Shown piece after piece: positions 34,866 through 41,110 of a DNA stretch of 64,000 bases. The number at the start of each line of letters is the position of its first letter. The stretch's first letter is position 1. The stretch is from Rhodanobacteraceae bacterium (GTDB lineage: Bacteria; Pseudomonadota; Gammaproteobacteria; Xanthomonadales; Rhodanobacteraceae), in the NCBI GenBank assembly GCA_004299555.1, contig SCQU01000023.1, positions 124,001 through 188,000 on the forward strand. Reading direction: 5' to 3'. The notes beneath the pieces are model-generated. The model was given only the letters and a program-made list of their open reading frames with translations. It was not told the origin of the DNA and ran no database searches. The position numbers were made by a program, and so were the translations under genes.

Positions 34866-34940
34866 CGTCATCCCGGCGGAAGCCGGCATCCAGTTGTTTC
34901 GCCCGCCCGGAGCTGGATCCCGGCTTCCGCCGGCATGACG
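34866..34940. repeat. REP-type inverted pair (REPIN-like hairpin)
   Basis: Two 28-bp arms, 34866-34893 and 34913-34940, are inverted copies with only two mismatches around a 19-bp centre. Each arm contains the palindromic core CCGGCGGAAGCCGG and ends in CGTCAT on the outside. It lies in the divergent gap between the dehydrogenase and the precursor peptide and could form a 75-base hairpin. Confidence 0.85.
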
Positions 34941-35041
34941 AAGCTGAAGACATGACGGGTCGTGCAAACTTTCTTGGCTTGCACCGCCGATGGCCCGATT
35001 CGTGCATTGTGCCATCTACCACCCACGTTCAGGGACACACC

Positions 35042-35332
35042 ATGGCCGTTTCAAAGTTGACCCACGAGCACTCGCTCGCGCTGCTGCACAAGCTTGCCAC
35101 CGACGACGGTTTCCGCAGCCGCTACGAGCAAAGTCCCGCGGCCGCGCTGGCTGAGCTGGGAGTGCCGCAGGAAACCATCGCCAATCTCAAGGCGTCGTGC
35201 CGCCAGCCAACCACTTTGGCCGCAAAGAGCCACTTCGCGGACGCGCACAAGGCCTTGTCCCAGGCGGCGGCAGACGCCTGCGTAGGCATGTTCATTCCAA
35301 CCATCAAGTTAGACTTCGGCCCAAGTCGTTAG
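35042..35332 (+). CDS. NHLP-leader-like RiPP precursor peptide
   Basis: The 96-residue product starts at ATG 35042 with AGGGA nine bases upstream. Residues 5-52 form a helical leader of nitrile-hydratase-like type (LTHEHSLALLHKLATDDGFRS...PAAALAELGVPQETI), the same layout as the family called putative modified peptide or NHLP-related RiPP peptide. The leader is followed by C53 and a Pro/Thr stretch, and the C-terminal part holds C80 in ADACVGMFIPTIKLDFGPSR. The likely core is the segment from about 75 to 96, but no cleavage motif such as GG is evident. It is divergent from the SagB-like gene, and its stop overlaps that of the cyclase gene by four bases, so all three genes are physically locked together. 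The modified residues and bioactivity are unknown. Confidence 0.82.
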   Translation: MAVSKLTHEHSLALLHKLATDDGFRSRYEQSPAAALAELGVPQETIANLKASCRQPTTLAAKSHFADAHKALSQAAADACVGMFIPTIKLDFGPSR

Positions 35333-38001
35333 GCGCGCGGCGCACGGGGTTTGGAATCCAATACCTTGAGTCGGTGCGCGATCCATGGAAGCTGATCGGC
35401 GCCCGGCCAAGCGACAAGAAATTTTGCGAGCTCATTCCGACTGCCTGCGTCATCACCGGTTGCATTCGATATTTCGGCGGCCCGCAGCAACGCTAAATCA
35501 GCGTAAGCCACATTGAAAGGGGTCATCATTTGTTGCGCGTTGAACTCAAGGTACGCGCGCCCGCGATGCGCCGCCAACCAACGGGCCTCCGCCAAGGCAT
35601 CACTTGGTGCGCTCGAGGACGCATAAGCATCCATTAGCGCTACATGCGTAATGCAGAGCTCGCTCCCATTTACAAGCGGCCTCAGAATCGCGATGGCACC
35701 TCGCGGATTGCCGGCTACCTGTTCAATCTCAGCCTCGGCCACGGATCGCAAATTGTTCAGAACCGGTGTGTCCGCATCCGACCTTGGGCCAACTGCTGTC
35801 AACGCATTGCGCGCAAGGTTCGCGTCGCCGGCGCGTGCTGCCAGATACGCCGCGAACGTAAGCTGTAACTTAAACTCAGCACGATCAGTCGCGTGGGCTG
35901 TCGCCAGGGCTTTCGCCTCTCGGGCAACATACTTGGTCAGCGCCGAAATCTGTTCCTTCACGGGTGTCCCGTCGACGGCGGCCAGACCCAGGCGCATGCC
36001 TTCGTAGCGGCCCGCAAAGCGTGGGCCGATGGCAGTTGCCTGATCGACGGTAGCCTTGAGTAGAGCAGCCGCGTTGGACCAATCACCCTGATCGACCGCC
36101 AACGCTACAGTCGTTGCCGCGACGCCAATCTGAAAGCTTGAACTACTGGAGGCCTGTCCGTGATGTAGCATTGCCGTTGCATCCGCGAACCTGCGCTGCG
36201 CAGCATACGCACTCGCGTAGTATGCGTTTTGTGTATGCAGCCCCTGCTGGGACGAAGCCGAAAACGCTTGCAGTGCGCGTGCAAACTGATCCCCCTCCAC
36301 ATACAGCGCCCCCAACAAATAGTTGCTTGCCGCGTGGCTTGGATTCTTGATCGACAACGTGCGCTGAAGGTACGTCTGAGCAGCCTCAAATTGGTTCGCA
36401 TCTTCCCACAGAAAGTAGGCGTAGGCATTCAACCCCGGAGCGTAGTCTGGGTATACCGATGCCAGCATCTTCCATTTCGACAATGCCGCACCGGGCGCTT
36501 CATAACTCAACGCCATAGCGTCTACATACAACGCGTCCCGTACTGACAGCCGCGAACGGTCGGCCTGCGCTGCGTGAATCTCCTGTAGGGCTTTCATGCG
36601 CTGGTCTTCGCCATCGAAAATCCTTGCTAGGTCGATATGCGCCAACGCGAAATGCGGATCAATCCGCAGAGCCTCATCGAAATATGCTTTGGCCCCCTTG
36701 AAATCCGCCGTGTCGTACGCCCGCTCCCCCAGCGAATACGCCTCCAGCGCATTCAAATCTGGCGTTGCCACCTTCGCCAACGGCATCGATTGCTTGGAGA
36801 CCATCGCCAGCGCTTCACCCAGCTTGCCGCGCAGTTGCTTGCTGACGCTGTCGAGGGAAGGCAGCACCGACCCCGTTCCCGTGCCGTCGGCGGACACGGA
36901 ATACACCGTGGCCTGGGTGTTGGGATCGATGACCTCGGCGGTGACGAGCACATGCCCGCCAACATCCGCGACCGTGGGCAGGATCAATGCGCGCGCGCCT
37001 TCGCGCAACGCAACCTGTGAACCGATGGCGCGATTGACGGCGGTCTTGTCGGGATTCAGTTGCATGCGCTGCAGCGTCTGCTGCACCGACTTCTCGGGCA
37101 GCACGTTGACGTACTGCGACTGCTCAAGGCTGATGCGCAGCGCGGTGTCGACCGACTGGTTGAACAGCGCATCGCCCGTCAGGTTGTGCACGTTGCCGAC
37201 CACCACCCAGTCGCGCGCGGCGAACGCCAGCGTGGGCGGACTTTGCAACAGCAGCCACGCGCCAACGCCAATGCCAATCGCCAGCACCGCGGCCTCGGCG
37301 GCCAGCGTCAACGGGCGCCGCCACCACGGCAGCACGCGCCTGGCGGTGCGGACGGATTTCGGCGCGTGCATGGGCGCCACCCCATCCTCGCCCACCTCGA
37401 CCACTTCCAGCGGGTCGGGCAAGCCCTTGAAAGTGTATTTGCCGTGGGATTTCCAGTGCACGCGCGGCGCGGCCTGCGCGCCAAGCTCACGCTCCGCCCG
37501 GTGCGCGAGGCCGGCAGCGGCGGACGACATCAGGATCTGCTGCGGCTGGGCCAGTTGCGCGAAGCGCGCCGCGATCGGTTTGGCCAAGCCTTCCACTTCG
37601 ATCGGCTTGGCGCCGCGCGCGACATCTTCGGCCGCGTTTTCCCAGATCACCACGTCGCCCATGTGGATGCCGACCCGCGCACGCACCACGACGCCTTCGG
37701 CGGCCGACAGGTGCCGCAGAGCCCGCTGGTAGTCCAACGCAAACGCGGCGGCCTGGATCGGGCGGTCGAACAGCAACAGAAAGCCGTCGGTCTTGTCGAT
37801 CTCGTGGCCCTGGTGCTGCTCGACCAGCGCGCGCGTCAGGCGATCGTGCTTGCGGATGATGTTGGCGGCGTTCTGGTCGCCCATGCGCTCGACCAGCGCG
37901 GTCGAATCGGCAATGTCGCACACCACCACGGTACGCAGCTGCGGCGTTGCCATGCGACCCGGACCGGGAGTGGTTTCGAGCTGGCGGATTTCGGCAGTCA
38001 T
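35329..38001 (-). CDS. Class III nucleotidyl cyclase-TPR protein of the peptide modification system
   Basis: The 890-residue protein has an N-terminal class III cyclase domain (about 20-195), one transmembrane helix (about 231-252) and a long C-terminal region with TPR-like repeats (about 380-880). I recognise it as the family named putative peptide modification system cyclase. Metal aspartate D29 (VVCDIADST), base-recognising K70 and D72 (DKTDGFLLLF) and R146 (KPIAARF) are present, but the usual Asn of the V-N-x-A-A-R motif is replaced by Pro, and the classic G-D pair reads T-D. Activity as an adenylate or guanylate cyclase is therefore plausible but unproven. The start is ATG 38001; longer readings run into an intergenic repeat. 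The TPR half (35.3-36.7 kb) is near 55-58 percent GC in the rows I counted, the cyclase half about 60-72. Confidence 0.84.
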   Translation of the reverse strand: MTAEIRQLETTPGPGRMATPQLRTVVVCDIADSTALVERMGDQNAANIIRKHDRLTRALVEQHQGHEIDKTDGFLLLFDRPIQAAAFALDYQRALRHLSAAEGVVVRARVGIHMGDVVIWENAAEDVARGAKPIEVEGLAKPIAARFAQLAQPQQILMSSAAAGLAHRAERELGAQAAPRVHWKSHGKYTFKGLPDPLEVVEVGEDGVAPMHAPKSVRTARRVLPWWRRPLTLAAEAAVLAIGIGVGAWLLLQSPPTLAFAARDWVVVGNVHNLTGDALFNQSVDTALRISLEQSQYVNVLPEKSVQQTLQRMQLNPDKTAVNRAIGSQVALREGARALILPTVADVGGHVLVTAEVIDPNTQATVYSVSADGTGTGSVLPSLDSVSKQLRGKLGEALAMVSKQSMPLAKVATPDLNALEAYSLGERAYDTADFKGAKAYFDEALRIDPHFALAHIDLARIFDGEDQRMKALQEIHAAQADRSRLSVRDALYVDAMALSYEAPGAALSKWKMLASVYPDYAPGLNAYAYFLWEDANQFEAAQTYLQRTLSIKNPSHAASNYLLGALYVEGDQFARALQAFSASSQQGLHTQNAYYASAYAAQRRFADATAMLHHGQASSSSSFQIGVAATTVALAVDQGDWSNAAALLKATVDQATAIGPRFAGRYEGMRLGLAAVDGTPVKEQISALTKYVAREAKALATAHATDRAEFKLQLTFAAYLAARAGDANLARNALTAVGPRSDADTPVLNNLRSVAEAEIEQVAGNPRGAIAILRPLVNGSELCITHVALMDAYASSSAPSDALAEARWLAAHRGRAYLEFNAQQMMTPFNVAYADLALLRAAEISNATGDDAGSRNELAKFLVAWPGADQLPWIAHRLKVLDSKPRAPRA

Positions 38002-38016
38002 GGTATTGCACTCGAT

Positions 38017-38129
38017 CCCATCTCCCTGTGGGAGAGGGTGGCGCGAAGCGCCGGGTGAGGGTCGGGCACGCGCGTTTGTCTGACCAGCGCGAACCCTCAC
38101 CCCCAACCCATCTCCCGCAGGGAGAGGGG
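38017..38129. repeat. Intergenic repeat with two TCTCCC-N3-GGGAGA hairpins
   Basis: TCTCCC-TGT-GGGAGA (38021-38035) and TCTCCC-GCA-GGGAGA (38111-38125) flank GGTGAGGGT and its inverted partner ACCCTCACC. The arms together form a larger dyad of a type often scattered in Xanthomonadales. It fills the gap between the GGDEF gene and the cyclase gene. Confidence 0.7.
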
Positions 38130-38132
38130 AGC

Positions 38133-39152
38133 TCAACTCATCACATGCGTGCCGTCGCCGCCGGAACCCTTGACGTGGTATAGCGCGCAGTCGGCTTCGC
38201 TGTACCACACCGACCACTCATCATCGTCGCGGCAGACATTGCCGCCCACGCTGACGCTCACCGTGAGCTGCGGCGCGGATTTGGCAAAACGCAACTGGCG
38301 CACGCCTTCGACGATGCGCATGGCGTGCGCGGTCAAATCGTGGCGGTCATGTACCTGCGTCAGCAACGCAAACTCATCACCGCCCAGCCGGCACGGCAGG
38401 TCGGTCGCGCTTGCGGCAGCCTGGATTTCCGATGCGATCGCGCACAGCACTTCATCGCCGGTCAGATGACCGTTGCGGTCGTTGATCTGCTTGAAGTGGT
38501 CAACGTCGATCAGCAGCAGTCCGAATTGCAGGCTGCGGTCGCGCACCTCGGTGGTGTTTTCGAGGAACTGGTACAAGCCGCGCCGATTGCAGAGTCCGGT
38601 GAGGTCGTCGGTGCACACCTGACGCCGTGCCAGCTGCAGCTGGTCGCGCGTCTGGCGCAACGAATCGAGCGTACGCATCAGGTCTTCGTTGCGCCGTTTG
38701 TAATTGGAGATGAGCTGGCGCTCGCTGGCCACGAGATAGGTGAACGAGCGCAGCATGAACTGCGCCATCTGCAGCGGTTCGCGTTGCAGCAACGTTTCGA
38801 ACCCGCCAGGGTCCAGGGCATGCACCACACACGGTTCTGCGGCAAGCGCGCTGCCCGAGCGTGCGTGATTGCCCACAAAGAGCGCAAGTTCGCCAAAGTA
38901 TTCTTCGGGGCCGATCAATTTGTCCGGCAGGTCACCGGCAAACTCCAGCAGCACACGACCGGACACGATCACGAACATGCTGCGGCCGTACTCGCCACGG
39001 TGAAATACCGCGTGGCCCGGTTCAAGCTCGAGGCGCCGGCCCGCGCTGCAGAACAGCGCCATCTCGCGCGCGGACAACTGGCGAGGCAAACGCCCCATGA
39101 CCGGAGTATCCGGCTGCGGGCCAGCAGGTCCCGCTGCACCTGTGTTCGACAT
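38133..39152 (-). CDS. cNMP-binding domain diguanylate cyclase (GGDEF)
   Basis: The 339-residue protein has an N-terminal cyclic-nucleotide-binding domain (about 20-135, with the phosphate cassette FGELALFVGNHARSGSALA), a linking coiled coil (about 148-178) and a C-terminal GGDEF domain (about 178-339). The active motif is intact (GGDEF, 257-261) with TDDLTGLCNRRG and DVDHFKQINDRNGH. The RxxD inhibitory site five residues before GGDEF is absent (SATD instead). It would make c-di-GMP in response to cAMP or cGMP. It lies upstream of the cyclase on the same strand, so cyclase product and sensor are encoded side by side, as I recall for the cGMP pathway of Xanthomonas campestris. The start ATG 39152 is the best fit; in-frame GTG 39164 has an AGAGGGG site upstream and is an alternative. 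Confidence 0.87.
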   Translation of the reverse strand: MSNTGAAGPAGPQPDTPVMGRLPRQLSAREMALFCSAGRRLELEPGHAVFHRGEYGRSMFVIVSGRVLLEFAGDLPDKLIGPEEYFGELALFVGNHARSGSALAAEPCVVHALDPGGFETLLQREPLQMAQFMLRSFTYLVASERQLISNYKRRNEDLMRTLDSLRQTRDQLQLARRQVCTDDLTGLCNRRGLYQFLENTTEVRDRSLQFGLLLIDVDHFKQINDRNGHLTGDEVLCAIASEIQAAASATDLPCRLGGDEFALLTQVHDRHDLTAHAMRIVEGVRQLRFAKSAPQLTVSVSVGGNVCRDDDEWSVWYSEADCALYHVKGSGGDGTHVMS

Positions 39153-39237
39153 CACGCTGGACACAGCCACCCCTCTGTACCAACCCCGGATCATACTCCG
39201 GCGGCCAGCCGCGCTGCACCTGTACCAATTGCGGGTA

Positions 39238-39855
39238 TCACACCCCTCGATATTTGCCCCGAAAAGGTGCATAGAAGGCGCGCAACGCGGCGAGGTCGGC
39301 ATCCTTGTCGGCGGTGGCGTGAAACAGCGGTCCGAGTCCGATCACCTTGCGCGGGTAGTCGAAATACGCGGGCAGGATCGGCACCTGCGCTTGCCGGGCA
39401 ATGTGCCAGAAACCGGACTTCCAGCGCCTGACCGCCTTGCGGGTCCCTTCAGGCTCAATGCAAAGCCACAACCGGTCAACGCGCTGGAAGCGGTCCACCA
39501 TCTGCCGCACCACATCGCCTTTCGCACCGCGCGTGATCGGCACGCCGCCAAGCATCCGCAACAAACTGCCCAGCGGCCAGCCAAACAGCTCGCGCTTGGC
39601 CATGAACGAGATATCGAGCCCCATGGCAACCTTGAACAACAACCCCCAGAAGCCGTCCCACCAGGACGAATGCGGGGCGACGATCACCACCAGTTTGGCC
39701 ACGTCCGGAAATTCGCCTTCCAGGCGCCAGCCGCCGGCCTCGGCCCACGCCCGGTACGCATGCCGCCAGCGGCGATCGGGAAACTGCGGCACGGCCGGCG
39801 GCAGGCGCGCCGGCAGCGCCGAGGTTCGAACCGCGGCGCTCAATCTTCGCTCCAT
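39238..39855 (-). CDS. PlsC-like 1-acylglycerol-phosphate-type acyltransferase
   Basis: The 205-residue protein has the acyltransferase catalytic motif H-x4-D as HSSWWD (H62, D67) in VAPHSSWWDGFWG, and the glycerophosphate-binding EGTR in CIEPEGTRKAVRRWKSGF. It is short and lacks clear transmembrane helices, fitting the lysophospholipid acyltransferase-like group that may act on lipids or lipid A-like compounds at the membrane surface. Its exact substrate is unknown. Its start overlaps the end of arfB by 16 bp, and it lies about 85 bp upstream of the GGDEF gene on the same strand. Confidence 0.82.
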   Translation of the reverse strand: MERRLSAAVRTSALPARLPPAVPQFPDRRWRHAYRAWAEAGGWRLEGEFPDVAKLVVIVAPHSSWWDGFWGLLFKVAMGLDISFMAKRELFGWPLGSLLRMLGGVPITRGAKGDVVRQMVDRFQRVDRLWLCIEPEGTRKAVRRWKSGFWHIARQAQVPILPAYFDYPRKVIGLGPLFHATADKDADLAALRAFYAPFRGKYRGV

Positions 39856-40259
39856 GCAGGGCCGCGACTGCGCTTGACGCTGCCGCGCTGCTTCTTGCCG
39901 GCCAGCCGGCGTTCCTTCGACGCGCGCGTGGGCCTGGTCGCCACGCGCCGCTTGGGCGGTACCAGCGCGGCGCGGATGATCGTGACCAGGCGTGCTCGCG
40001 CATCTTCGCGATTGCGCGGCTGCTCGCGGAAGCGGCGCGCCTGGATCACCAGCACGCCATCGTCGCTGAGGCGGTGATCGCGCCGTGCGAGCAGCCGTGC
40101 GCGCACCGCAGCGGGCAACGCGGATGAACGCGCCACGTCAAACCGCAATTCGACCGCGCTTTCGGTGCGGTTGACGTGTTGCCCGCCCGGCCCGTCCGCG
40201 CGCGTAAACCGTTCGATCAGTTCAGACTCGGGAATGTCGATGGCCGCGGAAACGCGCAT
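39840..40259 (-). CDS. arfB: Alternative ribosome-rescue factor ArfB (YaeJ)
   Basis: ArfB is a codon-independent peptidyl-tRNA hydrolase that frees ribosomes stalled on broken mRNA. The 139-residue protein has the catalytic GGQ motif in RADGPGGQHVNRTESAVELRF and the basic C-terminal tail (PPKRRVATRPTRASKERRLAGKKQRG) that enters the mRNA channel. The start is ATG 40259 (MRVSAAIDIPE). The tail ends in an unusual GPAWSED. Both hallmarks make the call safe; a full release factor would be longer. Confidence 0.93.
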   Translation of the reverse strand: MRVSAAIDIPESELIERFTRADGPGGQHVNRTESAVELRFDVARSSALPAAVRARLLARRDHRLSDDGVLVIQARRFREQPRNREDARARLVTIIRAALVPPKRRVATRPTRASKERRLAGKKQRGSVKRSRGPAWSED

Positions 40260-40284
40260 GGTGCAAGGGTAGATGAAAGCGGCC

Positions 40285-41043
40285 TCACGCGGCAGGCCAC
40301 GCCAGTTCCAGATGCGTGTTGTTGAACTCGCGATCATCCAGCGCCCCGGCACGCGTCACCCGCAAGCCACCGGGCACGTCCTCGACATCGACCGTCGATC
40401 CATCGCCAAGGCGCAGCCCACGCGCCTGCAGGTCCACCAGCCGCGCCGCCACGGCGCCGGCGCGCTGCACGTCCGCGTGTGGCACGCGCCGAATGCTGAT
40501 GTCGGGCCGCGCAAACTTGCGCATGCCGCGGGTCCTGACCCACGCGCTGCCATCGGCCTCGTTCTGGCACAGCACCAGCACATGGTTGCGCGGCGCCGAC
40601 CGCTCGGCGCCCGCGTAGCGCGTGCGCCAGGCATCGGCCGCAAAAATTTCCAGGATCTGCGGATCGACCACCACCGCCCCGCCCGCCTCAAGCAGCGCCG
40701 CAATGACACCCAGGGTGTCGCCAAGGTATGCCAGCGAATCCGCGTCGGCCAACTCGCCACGCACAAGCAGGCACTCGGGCGCACTGCGCGCGGTTGCAAA
40801 CGCGACGGGATCGGCGTCCCGCAGGATGCCACCCAGCGCGCCACGCAACGGATGCCCGTCCCAGTGGGCGAGCATGGCTTTCGGGATGCGCCGCAGCTCG
40901 ACGCCCGCCGGCAGGCCGCGGCCACCGCAGGCCGGCAGGTCCGGCTTGAGTTCGGCCGCAAAGGTGCCAAACACGCAATACAGCAGCATCGCCTTTGCCT
41001 CGCCGCGGGTCCACTGCGGACGTGTCCAATCGGCTGCGGCCAT
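40285..41043 (-). CDS. Conserved-looking protein of unknown function
   Basis: The 252-residue protein starts at ATG 41043 with GGAGG upstream. It has no signal peptide or transmembrane segment. The N-terminal MAAADWTRPQWTRGEAKAMLLYCVFGTF and the later LGVIAALLEAGGAVVVDPQILEIFAADAWR suggest a mixed alpha/beta fold. RNHVLVLCQNEADGSAWVRTRGMRKFARPDISIRRV is the most distinctive segment. I do not recognise a named family with confidence. It is divergent from rep across a 67-bp gap. Codon use matches the window, so it is very likely a real gene. Confidence 0.6.
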   Translation of the reverse strand: MAAADWTRPQWTRGEAKAMLLYCVFGTFAAELKPDLPACGGRGLPAGVELRRIPKAMLAHWDGHPLRGALGGILRDADPVAFATARSAPECLLVRGELADADSLAYLGDTLGVIAALLEAGGAVVVDPQILEIFAADAWRTRYAGAERSAPRNHVLVLCQNEADGSAWVRTRGMRKFARPDISIRRVPHADVQRAGAVAARLVDLQARGLRLGDGSTVDVEDVPGGLRVTRAGALDDREFNNTHLELAWPAA

Positions 41044-41110
41044 GGCGCGCTGCCCTCCGGAAGGTTGAACCGACACGGTACCATTGTCGGCTGTTTTTCG
41101 GACCCACGCC

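Noticed and set aside
38002-38217. N-terminal extension of the cyclase gene through the TCTCCC repeat
   Set aside because: The extension is low-complexity Arg/Pro sequence from an intergenic repeat; the domain starts after ATG 38001.
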